11,304 bases of DNA from Candidatus Omnitrophota bacterium (GCA_023818745.1 JAMWBY010000043.1:1-11304), one strand, 5' to 3'. Positions 1-8,025 are shown, numbered from the stretch's first letter. The notes: generated from the sequence alone by a model not told the origin. Made by a program: numbers and translations.

Positions 1-244
1 CATAACCATCTTTTTCTACTTTTAAAATGAATTTATCAATACTGAATGCTGGTTGGGCAAAAGTGTAATATCCACTACTATCTGTTGTTGATGTCATATT
101 TGTTCCGCATATTCTTACTGTTGCGCTCTGTAATTGTTCCATATATCCGCTTTGGTTTATTGTCCATACAGTTCCACCAAGTTCTTCCAAAGAAAACAAA
201 AATCCACTTAAAATTAAAAAAATACTTATTACTATTCTTTTCAT
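1..244 (-). CDS. Secreted protein with carboxypeptidase regulatory-like (transthyretin-like) domain, 3' end outside window
   Basis: The gene starts at 244 and runs off the window, leaving 81 residues. AAAGGAGG lies 6 bases before the ATG, the strongest ribosome binding site in the window. Residues 1-18 form a signal peptide (MKR, then a hydrophobic core ending FLFS), so export by Sec is expected; no lipobox Cys is seen. Residues about 22-81 match a carboxypeptidase regulatory-like beta-sandwich: GGTVW, then a variable strand with ATVRI (41-45), TTDSSGYYTF (53-62) and FILKVEKDGY (72-81). The pattern G-x-V, then A-x-V, T-D-x-x-G-x-Y-x-F, and L-x-V-x-x-x-G-Y is typical. Such domains act as stalks or adhesion modules in surface proteins; the rest is unseen, so no function is assigned. 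A 107-base gap separates it from the peptidase, suggesting its own expression. Confidence 0.8.
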   Translation of the reverse strand, partial: MKRIVISIFLILSGFLFSLEELGGTVWTINQSGYMEQLQSATVRICGTNMTSTTDSSGYYTFAQPAFSIDKFILKVEKDGY

Positions 245-270
245 TTTTGCCTCCTTTCCAGTATATTTTT

Positions 271-287
271 CAAGTACTTGTATAAGT
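271..287. repeat. Overlapping small inverted repeats in the leader of the secreted-protein gene
   Basis: CAAGTACTTG (271-280) is a perfect 10-bp palindrome, and ACTTGTATAAGT (276-287) is a second inverted repeat with 4-base arms overlapping it. They lie between the candidate promoter and the Shine-Dalgarno, where a repressor site could sit. Short palindromes are frequent by chance, so this is weak. Confidence 0.25.
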
Positions 288-326
288 TGAGTAGATCGTA
301 AACACTTTTCCATTTTCATCAATTCC

Positions 327-355
327 ATTTTCCAATATATTATTATTTTTGTCAA
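327..355 (-). promoter_or_regulatory. Candidate sigma-70 promoter for the secreted-protein gene
   Basis: A perfect TTGACA (355-350), overlapping the peptidase stop codon, is followed after 17 bases by GAAAAT (332-327), which is 4 of 6 to TATAAT. Transcription would start near 320 and give a leader of about 75 bases before the ATG at 244. The gap and the strong Shine-Dalgarno of the next gene support a separate unit, but AT-richness makes chance matches common. Confidence 0.4.
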
Positions 356-1374
356 GTTTGCTTGAAAATCATTGTTTCAAGGCGAATTCCAAATTTTTTA
401 TGTATGTAAATTCCAGGTTCTATTGTAAAAATATTTCCCTTTTTCAATTCTTCTCCATTTTTGTTTAAATATGGTTTTTCATGAACATCAATACCAATTC
501 CATGACCAAGTCCATGAATGAAAAATTTTTCAAATTTATATTTTTTAAAGTTTTCAATTGCCTTTGTGTATAATTCTTTCCCTTTTATTTTTTCTATATT
601 AGAAAAATCAATACATATTTTTTGTGTTTCTTCAACTATTCTATATATTTTTTTTATTTCATCATCAACATTTCCAATAAAAAATGTATATGTTATGTCG
701 CTTTTATATCCATTATAATCTGCTCCTAAATCAATTATAACAACATCGCCTTTTTTTATTTTTCTATTTTTTGATTTATGATGTGGATATGAAGAATGAA
801 TTCCAGAAGCAACAATTGGTTCAAAACTTTCTCTTCTACCACCATTTTTTATTATTTCATATTTTATTTCACCAGCAAGGTCCAGTTCAGTTATTCCATC
901 CTTTATATTGTTTTTTATTTTTTCTATTACTTTTTCTGCTATATCTTTTGCTTTTTGAATATTTTCTATTTCTTTTTCATCTTTAACACTTCTTAAATCA
1001 AATATAAAGTCATCCAGTAAAAAAATCTTTGTTTTCACTTCTTTCTGTAAATTTTTATATTCATTATAGGTAATTTCTTTATTTATAATTCCGAGTTTTT
1101 TATATTTTGAAAGGAATTTTTTTAATGTTTTCTCCTTAATTTCTATTATATGGAAATTTTTCATTTTGTTATTTTTTGCAAAATCAGAACATTCATACAA
1201 ATAGAGAGGTGTTATTAATAAATATATATTATCTCTATCAATTATTAAGTATCCCTCAATTTCAAGAATTCCTGTTAGATAAAAAATATGGGATGGATTT
1301 TTTGTTATAATTGCTTGAAGTTTTTCTTTCTCAAGGTGTTCTTTTATTTTTTCTACTTTTTTTTCAATTACCAT
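352..1374 (-). CDS. M24-family metallopeptidase (Xaa-Pro aminopeptidase/dipeptidase, PepP/PepQ-like)
   Basis: This should be a cytoplasmic dimetal peptidase that removes residues next to proline. The protein of 340 residues has a creatinase-type N-terminal domain (about 4-125, with NPSHIFYLTG at 26-35) and a pita-bread catalytic domain. All five metal ligands are present: Asp215 (IDLGADYNGY), Asp226 (KSDITYTF), His291 (HGLGHGIG), Glu319 (TIEPG) and Glu333 (GIRLET). The frame is open upstream to an ATG at 1473, but those extra 33 codons lie inside argF, and homology begins at Met 1374, 4 bases after the argF stop. The C-terminus stops only 7 residues after the last metal ligand, where relatives commonly run on for about 15-25; see the reading frame at 270-368. 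PepP and PepQ cannot be told apart with confidence. Confidence 0.9.
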   Translation of the reverse strand: MVIEKKVEKIKEHLEKEKLQAIITKNPSHIFYLTGILEIEGYLIIDRDNIYLLITPLYLYECSDFAKNNKMKNFHIIEIKEKTLKKFLSKYKKLGIINKEITYNEYKNLQKEVKTKIFLLDDFIFDLRSVKDEKEIENIQKAKDIAEKVIEKIKNNIKDGITELDLAGEIKYEIIKNGGRRESFEPIVASGIHSSYPHHKSKNRKIKKGDVVIIDLGADYNGYKSDITYTFFIGNVDDEIKKIYRIVEETQKICIDFSNIEKIKGKELYTKAIENFKKYKFEKFFIHGLGHGIGIDVHEKPYLNKNGEELKKGNIFTIEPGIYIHKKFGIRLETMIFKQT

Positions 1375-1378
1375 TTTT

Positions 1379-2296
1379 TTAATATGAGATACTAGAAAAT
1401 AGAAAAGCAAGAATGGACTTTTGGCAATGGAGACGATTTTCTGCCTGGTCAAAAACAATAGAATTTGGACCATCTATTATTTCATCTGTAACTTCTTGGC
1501 CCCTGTGAGCAGGAAGACAATGCATAAATAAAAAGTCCTTTTTTGCATTTTTTAATAAATCTTTGTTTACCTGATATTTTTTGAATATTTTTATTCTTCT
1601 TTCTGTTTCTTTTTCATCTCCCATACTGACCCAGGTATCTGTATAAATAACATCTGCATCTTCAATAAATTCTTCTGGATTTGAACTTATTTTTAAAAGA
1701 TTTTTGTTTTTTATATTTTCAATTACTTTTCTATCTGGCATATATTCTTCAGGACAGGAAATCCTTATTTCAATTCCAAGCAAATCACATCCTTCAATTA
1801 AGGAATTACATACATTATTACCATCTCCTATATATGTTATTTTTAAATTATTTAAACTCCCTTTTTTTTCATAAATTGTGAATAAATCACATAATATTTG
1901 AACTGGATGATAAAGGTCTGTCAAAGCATTTATAACAGGGATTTCTGAATATTTAGCAAATTCTTCAAGTTCTCCCTGAGAATATGTTCTTATTATTATT
2001 CCATCAAGATACCTTGAGATAACTTTTGCAGTGTCTTTAATACTTTCTCCTCTTGAAATCTGTGTTGTCTGAAAAGGTAAATAAACTGGATTGCCTCCGA
2101 GTTCATAAATTGCAACTTCAAATGATATTCTGGTTCTTGTGCTTGGTTTTGAAAATAAAAGTCCAATTGAAAGATTTTTTAAATTATCTGTAATTTTTTT
2201 TTCTTTTCTTAAACTTTTGAAATATTTTGTGGTATCAAAAATTTTGTAAACCTCTTGTTTTTTAAAATCATAAATTTTTAAAAAATCCCTTTTCAT
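1379..2296 (-). CDS. argF: Ornithine carbamoyltransferase ArgF
   Basis: This enzyme joins carbamoyl phosphate and ornithine to form citrulline. The 305 residues show the carbamoyl-phosphate loop SKPSTRTRISFE (49-60), HPVQ (130-133), the ornithine-side DTWVSMG (220-226) and FMHCLPAHRG (257-266). HCLP separates ornithine from aspartate carbamoyltransferase, and DTWVSMG fits ornithine rather than acetylornithine or succinylornithine forms. HPVQ replaces the commoner HPCQ. The ATG overlaps the argD stop (ATGA). The stop is 4 bases before the peptidase start. In the order argB-argD-argF it makes the last of three consecutive arginine genes. ArgF needs carbamoyl phosphate; no carA/carB is present here. 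Confidence 0.96.
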   Translation of the reverse strand: MKRDFLKIYDFKKQEVYKIFDTTKYFKSLRKEKKITDNLKNLSIGLLFSKPSTRTRISFEVAIYELGGNPVYLPFQTTQISRGESIKDTAKVISRYLDGIIIRTYSQGELEEFAKYSEIPVINALTDLYHPVQILCDLFTIYEKKGSLNNLKITYIGDGNNVCNSLIEGCDLLGIEIRISCPEEYMPDRKVIENIKNKNLLKISSNPEEFIEDADVIYTDTWVSMGDEKETERRIKIFKKYQVNKDLLKNAKKDFLFMHCLPAHRGQEVTDEIIDGPNSIVFDQAENRLHCQKSILAFLFSSISY

Positions 2297-3477
2297 TCAA
2301 TTATCTCTAAAGATTTTTTTAAAATTTCAATTCCTTCGTCTATTTCTTGTTTTTTTACATTTATTGCTGGCATTATTCTTATTACATTTTGATGGGTGCA
2401 ATTTATCAAAAGCCCATTTTCCGCACAAATATTTACAAGTTCTTCACCATTTCCTTCAATTTCAATTGCAAGCATAAGTCCAATTCCCTTTATTTTTTTA
2501 ATTATTTTAAACTCTTCTTTAAGTTGTTCAAGTTTTTCCTTTAAATATTCACCCATAATTTTTACATTTTCAATGAGATTATCTTTTTCAATCGCTTCAA
2601 GGACAGCAAGACAAGCACAACAGGCAACTGGTGACCCTCCAAAAGTTGAAGCATGGGTTCCAGCAGTCATTAAATCAGCAATCTCTTTCTTCGCAATCAT
2701 AGCACCAACAGGAAATCCACCACCAAGCGTTTTTGCAAGTGTCATAATATCCGGTTCAACTCCAAAAACCTGATAAGCAAAAAGTTTTCCAGTTCTACCA
2801 AAGCCAGTTTGGACTTCATCAAAAATTAAAAGTATGTCTTTTTCTATACAAAGTTTTTTTACCTTTCTTAAATATTCCTCATCTATTACATTTATTCCAC
2901 CTTCTCCTTGTATCAATTCAAGTATTATTCCAACAACTTTGTCATCAATTTTATTCAGAAGGTCTGAAAAATCATTAAATTTAGCATATATAAAACCGAC
3001 GGGCAATGGTTCAAACATTTCATTATACTTCCTTTGTCCTGTCATAGTTACTGTTGCAAGTGTTCTACCATGAAAGGAGTTTTCCATTGAAATTATTTTA
3101 TATCTTTTGGTTTTTCTGCCATACAATCTTGCAAGTTTTATTGCAGATTCGTTTGCTTCAGCACCACTATTACAGAAAAAAACTTTTCCTCCAAAAGAAA
3201 GTTTTGATAATTTTTCAGCAAGAAGTGCTTGCCATGGATGATAATAATTGTTGGATAAATGGATTAAAATATCAACTTGTTGTTTTATTTTTTTAACTAC
3301 TTGTGGATGGCAATGTCCAAGACCACTTACTGCCCAACCAGGGAAAAAATCAAGATATTTTTTACCATCTATATCCCATAAATAACTTCCTTTTCCTTTT
3401 ACAAAAATAAGATTTTGTTTCTTGTAAGAAGGAACAACATATTCATTATAATTTCTTATTACTTTTTCTTTATCCAT
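2293..3477 (-). CDS. argD: Acetylornithine aminotransferase ArgD
   Basis: ArgD is a PLP-dependent class III aminotransferase that uses glutamate to make N-acetylornithine from N-acetylglutamate semialdehyde; many members also serve in lysine synthesis. The 394 residues are standard. Motifs in order: FPGWAVSGLGHCHP (45-58), NSGAEANESAIKLAR (103-117) for PLP phosphate binding, SFHGRT (134-139), ELIQGEGG (187-194), FDEVQTGFGRTG (219-230) with Asp220, TLAKTLGGGFPVGA (246-259) with Schiff-base Lys249, and STFGGSP (277-283). The start overlaps the end of argB and the stop overlaps argF as ATGA. Neither argD nor argF has a strong Shine-Dalgarno, which fits translational coupling along the arg set. 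No argC, argJ, argG or argH lies in the window, so the rest of the pathway must be elsewhere. Confidence 0.96.
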   Translation of the reverse strand: MDKEKVIRNYNEYVVPSYKKQNLIFVKGKGSYLWDIDGKKYLDFFPGWAVSGLGHCHPQVVKKIKQQVDILIHLSNNYYHPWQALLAEKLSKLSFGGKVFFCNSGAEANESAIKLARLYGRKTKRYKIISMENSFHGRTLATVTMTGQRKYNEMFEPLPVGFIYAKFNDFSDLLNKIDDKVVGIILELIQGEGGINVIDEEYLRKVKKLCIEKDILLIFDEVQTGFGRTGKLFAYQVFGVEPDIMTLAKTLGGGFPVGAMIAKKEIADLMTAGTHASTFGGSPVACCACLAVLEAIEKDNLIENVKIMGEYLKEKLEQLKEEFKIIKKIKGIGLMLAIEIEGNGEELVNICAENGLLINCTHQNVIRIMPAINVKKQEIDEGIEILKKSLEIIE

Positions 3478-4348
3478 TTTTTATAATTTCTGAGCCAATT
3501 CCATGTTCTGTTAAAACTTCAAGCAAAAGAGAATGTGGGATATTTCCGCTTATAATATGAACTTTTTTAACTTCATTTTTTATTGCATTTATACCTGCTT
3601 TTACTTTTGGTATCATTCCTTCCTTTATAACTTCTGTTTTTATAAGTTCTTCTGCTTGAGAAACGTTTATTATTGAAATTAATGTGTCTGGATTTTCAGG
3701 ATTTCTCATTATCCCAAGAACATCTGTGATAAAAATAATTTTTTCTGCTTTTAAACCAGAAGCAATGTTTGCAGCAAAAGTGTCTCCATTTGTGTTATAT
3801 ATATGTCCATCTTCTCCTTGTGCAAGTGGAGCACACACAAGGATGTTTTTATCTTTTAATTTTTTTTCAATATATTCTGAATTTACGTATTTTATCTGTC
3901 CAACAAATCCTAAATCAATAATTTCTTCTCCTTTCTGATAATGAATTTTTGAGGCAGTTACAAATTTTTCTTCTGGAGATAGTTTATCAGCATATACTTG
4001 GTATTTTGTTTTTAAAGTATATACAATTTCATCTCTAATTTTAAAAAGAATATCTTTTACTACTTCTAATGTTTCTAAATCTGTTACTCTTAACCCATCA
4101 ATAAATTTTGCTTTTCTTCCTCTTTTTTCTATTTCATCATTAATAAACTTACCCCCACCACAGACAAGGAGGATTTTAATGTCTATAAGTGAAAGAAAGG
4201 CAATGTCAAAAAGTATAGATTTTTTCATGTCTTCAACTTGATATATACTTCCACCAACCTTAATAACAAAAATTTTATTTTTGAATTCTTTTAAATATTT
4301 AAATGACTCTACAAAAACATCTGCCTTTTTTAAAATGCTTTCATCCAT
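3470..4348 (-). CDS. argB: Acetylglutamate kinase ArgB, arginine-sensitive type
   Basis: ArgB phosphorylates N-acetylglutamate with ATP, the second step of arginine synthesis. The 292-residue amino acid kinase fold shows VIKVGGS (28-34, Lys30), a CGGG loop (63-66), DGLRVTD with Arg87 (84-90), APLAQGEDG (173-181), YNTNGDTFAA (184-193), and GMIPKVKA with Lys248 (244-251). A helix of about 24 residues precedes the first strand and the C-terminus reads LLLEVLTEHGIGSEI (274-288). Both are features of arginine-inhibited hexameric enzymes such as those of Thermotoga and Pseudomonas, so feedback inhibition by arginine is likely. One oddity is CGGGK where most members have HGGGP. AAGGAG lies about 7 bases before the ATG, the best ribosome site of the arg set. 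The stop overlaps argD by 8 bases (ATGGATAA). Confidence 0.96.
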   Translation of the reverse strand: MDESILKKADVFVESFKYLKEFKNKIFVIKVGGSIYQVEDMKKSILFDIAFLSLIDIKILLVCGGGKFINDEIEKRGRKAKFIDGLRVTDLETLEVVKDILFKIRDEIVYTLKTKYQVYADKLSPEEKFVTASKIHYQKGEEIIDLGFVGQIKYVNSEYIEKKLKDKNILVCAPLAQGEDGHIYNTNGDTFAANIASGLKAEKIIFITDVLGIMRNPENPDTLISIINVSQAEELIKTEVIKEGMIPKVKAGINAIKNEVKKVHIISGNIPHSLLLEVLTEHGIGSEIIKNG

Positions 4349-4369
4349 CTACTTCTCCTTTTTTAAATA

Positions 4370-4398
4370 ATTTAAGTTGAAAATTAAAATAAAATCAA
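4370..4398 (-). promoter_or_regulatory. Possible secondary promoter for argB-argD-argF
   Basis: TTGATT (4398-4393), a 17-base spacer and TTAAAT (4375-4370) form a sigma-70-like pair, each element 4 of 6 to consensus. It sits over the purQ stop in the 46-base purQ-argB gap, the largest gap inside the gene chain apart from that holding ssrA. In such AT-rich DNA this can arise by chance, so it is only a candidate. Confidence 0.22.
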
Positions 4399-5165
4399 GA
4401 AAAATATTGTATCATATTTTTAAAAATTTTAAAGGAAGGTGTATAAATATCATCCTCTTTTTTTCTTAAAAAATCTGGGTAATAATATTTTAAAACACAC
4501 CTTTCTGGATGTGGCATCATTCCGATTATAAGACCATTTTGACTGCATATACCTGCAATGCTACCAACCGAACCATTTGGATTGTAAGGATATCCTTTTA
4601 TATTCCCTTTGCTATCGCAATATCTCAAAATAACCTGTTTATTTTTTTCTATTTTATTAAGAATATTTTCATTTTTAGGTAAGAATTTTCCTTCTGCATG
4701 AGCAACAGGCATTTTTATAATTTCAGGTATATCTTTAAAAAATGGACAAACACTTCTTTCAACTTTCAAATAAACCCATCTATCCTCAAATCTACCTGAA
4801 TCATTCCATTCAAGAGTACAAAGTTGTTGACTGTTAAAAGGTAAAATTCCAGATTTTACAAGAACTTGAAAACCATTACATATACCAACAATAACTTTTT
4901 TTGCCTCTATAAATTTTTCTATATCGTCCCATAATTTCATTCTAATCTCATTCGCAAGTACTTTTCCTGCTGCTATATCATCTCCATAAGAAAATCCACC
5001 TGGAATAACAAGAATTTGGTAATCAGAAAGTTTTTTTTCTTTTTTTATTAACTGGTTTATATGAACTCTTTCAGCAAAAGCACCTACAAGATTAAAAGCC
5101 CATTCTGTTTCAAAATCACAATTTGTTCCACCAACTCTTAGTATCAAAACATTTACTTTTTTCAT
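4395..5165 (-). CDS. purQ: Phosphoribosylformylglycinamidine synthase subunit PurQ (FGAM synthase I, glutaminase)
   Basis: PurQ is the class I glutamine amidotransferase that hydrolyses glutamine and passes ammonia to PurL. The 256 residues include GGTNCD (12-17), PGGFSYGDD (55-63), the nucleophile elbow GICNGFQ with Cys96, HAEGKF (156-161), and MMPHPER with His219 and Glu221, which completes the Cys-His-Glu triad. Length is at the longer end of the usual 225-275. The ATG lies 23 bases after the purL stop and has no visible Shine-Dalgarno (AGTGCTGTTAAAAA precedes it), so translation is probably coupled to purL. With purS and purL this gives a complete three-part FGAM synthase. The next gene, argB, begins 46 bases downstream. 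Confidence 0.96.
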   Translation of the reverse strand: MKKVNVLILRVGGTNCDFETEWAFNLVGAFAERVHINQLIKKEKKLSDYQILVIPGGFSYGDDIAAGKVLANEIRMKLWDDIEKFIEAKKVIVGICNGFQVLVKSGILPFNSQQLCTLEWNDSGRFEDRWVYLKVERSVCPFFKDIPEIIKMPVAHAEGKFLPKNENILNKIEKNKQVILRYCDSKGNIKGYPYNPNGSVGSIAGICSQNGLIIGMMPHPERCVLKYYYPDFLRKKEDDIYTPSFKIFKNMIQYFS

Positions 5166-5188
5166 TTTTTAACAGCACTTTGAAAACT

Positions 5189-7549
5189 CTAAAATTTTAA
5201 AGAGCGCCATGTATCATAAATTTCATTTAGTGAAATTTCAAATATTTTCTTTCCTTTCCAGAAGCCGTTTAATTTTTTATTCTCTATAATTTCACCAATC
5301 TGACTTATCTCTTCATTTTCAAACAAATCTTTAAATTCAGAAATTTTTTCTTTTGGGACTTCAATAACAAATCTTCCACAACTTTCTGAAAAAAGTACTA
5401 TTTCTATTTCTTCTTTTTCTGATAAAACATTTGAAAAGTCAACATTACAGCCCAAATTTCCTCCAATCATCATTTCACATATACTCACTATCAATCCACC
5501 ATCAGAACAGTCATGACAACTTTCTATTATACCACTCTTGATACCATAATGAAGTTTTTTCATCAAGGGGAGCGTTTTTTCTGGTCTTGGTTTTGGAACA
5601 ATTCCATCTTTTATATTATGATTTCTATAAAATTGAGAACCACCGAGTTCATTGTATGTTTTGCCAAGAACAAAAATTAAATTTCCTACCTTTTTAAAAT
5701 CAGTTGAAGTTATTTTTCTTATATCTTCAATTATTCCAATTCCTGAAATAAGTAATGTTGGTGGTATTGAAATTATTCTGCCATTTTTCCATTTAAAATA
5801 ATTATTTAAACTATCTTTTCCTGAAATGAAAGGGACTTTATACTTTAATGCATAGTCCTTACATCCCTTTACACATCTGACTAAACTTCCAAGTTGTTTT
5901 TCATCTGAAACATTTCCCCAGCAGAAATTATCAAGTATCGCAATTTTTTCTGGATTTCCTCCACAACTTACTATATTTCTTATACATTCTTCAATACAGC
6001 AACCTGCCATATAATAGGGATCTATCTCTCCATAGAATGGATTTATTCCACAGGCAACAATTATTCCTTCGTAACTATCATAAAAAGGTTTTAAAACAAC
6101 TCCATCTGAAACACCGCGTGATTCATATCCAATAAATGGTTTTAAAATTGTTCTTCCACCTACCTCATGGTCATACTGACGAACAATTTCTTCTTTTGAT
6201 GAAATGTTTGGGTTTGAGAGTATTTTTAAAATATCTCTTTTAAGATTTTTTGATTTATAAAGAAAACTTTTTTCCTCTCTTTTTTTAAAAACGCCTTTCA
6301 GTTTTCTCTTCGGGACTCCTCTATGAAGGAATTCCATATCTAAATTGCAAACGATTTCATCTTTATAATAAACTGTTAATTTTCCAGTTTTTACAAATTT
6401 CCCTATAACTACTGCCTCTACATCTTCTGAATCAAAAAGAGAGATAAGTTTTTCAAGATTTTTTTCATTTACAGCAAGAACCATTCTTTCTTGTGATTCG
6501 GATAAAAATATTTCCCATGGTGCTAACCCCTGATATTTTAATGGCACTTTTTCAAGATAAACAATCGCACCAATATCTTTTCCCATCTCTCCTATTGCAG
6601 ATGATAGCCCTCCAGCACCACAATCGGTTATAGAGTTATAAAGTCCCATATCTCTTGCAGAAAGCAAAACATCCTGAACTTTTTTCTCAATGATTGGATT
6701 TCCTATCTGAACAACACTTGTTGGAATATCTTCTTTTAAACTTACTGATGAGAATGTTGCTCCATGAATGCCATCTCTTCCAGTTCTCCCCCCGACTAAA
6801 ACTATATAATCACCATCATTTACTTTTTTTTCAATTTTATCTATCGGTATAATTCCGACAGTTCCACAATAAACAAGGCAGTTATAGAGGTATCCATTAT
6901 CAAAAATTATTGCTCCGTTTCCAGTTGGGATTCCCATTCTATTACCATAGTCCCTTACCCCACTTACAACTCCTCTAAATATTCTTCTTGGATGTAAGAC
7001 ACCTTCAGGTAATTTCTCATAAGGATAGGTAAGTTCACCAAAACAGAAAACATCTATATTTAAAATTGGTTTTGCTCCAAGTCCTGCTCCCAATATATCC
7101 CTTATTACACCACCAATACCTGTTCCAGATCCTCCATAAGGTTCAAGTGCAGATGGATGATTATGTGTTTCAACTTTAAAAGCAACTCCTGACTTTTCAT
7201 TTAATTTTATTATCCCTGCATTATCTTTAAAAATAGAGATGCACCAATCATAATTTAATTTTTCAGTAACTTCCATTATTTCTTTAAGAAGACATATATT
7301 TTCTTTTTTTTTATTTTCCTGGTATTCAATATCTGCTTTAAATGTTTTATGAAAGCAATGTTCACTCCATGTTTGAGCAATACATTCAAGTTCACAATCT
7401 GTTGGATTCCTTCCAATAGAAGAAAAATACTCCTTTATTTTTTTCATCTCTTCAAGGTTTAATGCAAGCAAATTTTTTTCACTCAATTCAATAAGTTTTT
7501 TATCATCATAATTTAAAATTTCAATTTCTCTTGCATATTTTAATTTCAT
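5189..7549 (-). CDS. purL: Phosphoribosylformylglycinamidine synthase subunit PurL (FGAM synthase II)
   Basis: PurL is the ATP-dependent synthetase of the fourth purine step, turning FGAR, ATP and ammonia from PurQ into FGAM. At 786 residues it is the small, PurS-dependent type, slightly longer than the roughly 740 of Bacillus. The N-terminal linker ends in WSEHCFHKTF (61-70) with the catalytic His64. The first ATP-binding half carries KVETHNHPSALEPYGGS (125-141) and RGVVSGVRDYGNRMGIPTGN (192-211), then TDCGAGGLSSAIGEMG (308-323). The second half carries HEVGGRTILKPF (461-472), SGKDSLNN (576-583), CHDCSDGGL (678-686) and ESCGRFVIEVP (722-732). No domain is missing. The amidotransferase domain of the large PurL is absent and is supplied by purQ downstream. 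The start lies 2 bases after purS, with AAGGGA inside the purS end as a likely ribosome binding site. Confidence 0.97.
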   Translation of the reverse strand: MKLKYAREIEILNYDDKKLIELSEKNLLALNLEEMKKIKEYFSSIGRNPTDCELECIAQTWSEHCFHKTFKADIEYQENKKKENICLLKEIMEVTEKLNYDWCISIFKDNAGIIKLNEKSGVAFKVETHNHPSALEPYGGSGTGIGGVIRDILGAGLGAKPILNIDVFCFGELTYPYEKLPEGVLHPRRIFRGVVSGVRDYGNRMGIPTGNGAIIFDNGYLYNCLVYCGTVGIIPIDKIEKKVNDGDYIVLVGGRTGRDGIHGATFSSVSLKEDIPTSVVQIGNPIIEKKVQDVLLSARDMGLYNSITDCGAGGLSSAIGEMGKDIGAIVYLEKVPLKYQGLAPWEIFLSESQERMVLAVNEKNLEKLISLFDSEDVEAVVIGKFVKTGKLTVYYKDEIVCNLDMEFLHRGVPKRKLKGVFKKREEKSFLYKSKNLKRDILKILSNPNISSKEEIVRQYDHEVGGRTILKPFIGYESRGVSDGVVLKPFYDSYEGIIVACGINPFYGEIDPYYMAGCCIEECIRNIVSCGGNPEKIAILDNFCWGNVSDEKQLGSLVRCVKGCKDYALKYKVPFISGKDSLNNYFKWKNGRIISIPPTLLISGIGIIEDIRKITSTDFKKVGNLIFVLGKTYNELGGSQFYRNHNIKDGIVPKPRPEKTLPLMKKLHYGIKSGIIESCHDCSDGGLIVSICEMMIGGNLGCNVDFSNVLSEKEEIEIVLFSESCGRFVIEVPKEKISEFKDLFENEEISQIGEIIENKKLNGFWKGKKIFEISLNEIYDTWRSLKF

Positions 7550-7551
7550 TT

Positions 7552-8025
7552 TTATCCCTTATAAATAAAATAATTCTGGATTAAAGGATTAAGAAGAATT
7601 TTTTCACATATTTCTTTAATTTGTTTTTCAGTCAGTTTACCCTTTATATAATACTTTTTACCTGTTTTAACTATTGCATCTTTTAAAATTTTGCTTTCAA
7701 TTATTGTTTTCCTTGCTGTTTCTCCAACAGGGTCAGTAACTCCATCTTTAAGATATACTTCAATTATCCACCAATTTAAACTTTTTTTTGTTTTTCTGTA
7801 AATTTTATAATCCTCTGACACATTATCTATCAAAAGCTCTTTTGCAATCCTTATTATCTTTTTTTTATCTATATCATTACCTTCAATTCTGTATAGATTG
7901 GATACTTTTACTTCCTCAATATTTAAAATACCAAGTTCTTTAATGCTCTTTTTTATTTCCTGGCCAAAAACATCAAATATATTTTTTCCCTTGAAAATTT
8001 CAATTATATAAAAATTTTTACTCAT
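7552..8025 (-). CDS. purS: FGAM synthase subunit PurS, tandem two-unit form
   Basis: PurS joins PurL to PurQ in the FGAM synthase complex and helps channel ammonia. Ordinary PurS is about 80-90 residues; this protein has 157 and contains two PurS-like units. Unit 1 (about 5-76) reads IIEIFKGKNIFDVFGQE and ends SEDYKIY; unit 2 (about 84-155) reads IIEVYLKDGVTDPVGET and ends IQNYFIY. The second keeps the usual G-V-x-D-P-x-G-E and CEKILLNPLI signatures better than the first. Start: an in-frame ATG at 8049 would add MKTKVPVI, but those bases are queD codons. The ATG at 8025 overlaps queD by only 8 bases and begins directly before the first beta strand, so it is preferred. Neither start has a strong Shine-Dalgarno. 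purL follows after 2 bases. The doubled form recalls the N-terminal region of the large single-chain PurL, which mimics a PurS dimer. Confidence 0.9.
   Translation of the reverse strand: MSKNFYIIEIFKGKNIFDVFGQEIKKSIKELGILNIEEVKVSNLYRIEGNDIDKKKIIRIAKELLIDNVSEDYKIYRKTKKSLNWWIIEVYLKDGVTDPVGETARKTIIESKILKDAIVKTGKKYYIKGKLTEKQIKEICEKILLNPLIQNYFIYKG

Larger units (their letters stand above)
270..368 (-). pseudogene. Protein-like open frame after the peptidase stop; possible frameshifted C-terminus or gene remnant
   Basis: In the frame one base away from the peptidase, 32 sense codons run to a TGA at 270-272 and read ILENGIDENGKVFTIYSTY over residues 11-29. This looks more protein-like than chance AT-rich DNA. 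Removing one T from the TTTT run at about 364-367 would fuse it to the peptidase after Glu-Thr-Met-Ile, restoring a tail of ordinary length. It also overlaps a candidate promoter. It may equally be non-coding; I do not recognise it. Confidence 0.25.

Noticed and set aside
46..285. Plus-strand open frame of 79 codons at the left end
   Set aside because: It is antisense to the partial secreted-protein gene at 1-244, which has a perfect Shine-Dalgarno, a signal peptide and a domain pattern. The plus frame has none of these.
1375..1473. Upstream ATG extending the M24 peptidase by 33 residues
   Set aside because: The extra codons are out-of-frame argF sequence encoding its conserved C-terminus. 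The M24 homology starts at the ATG at 1374.
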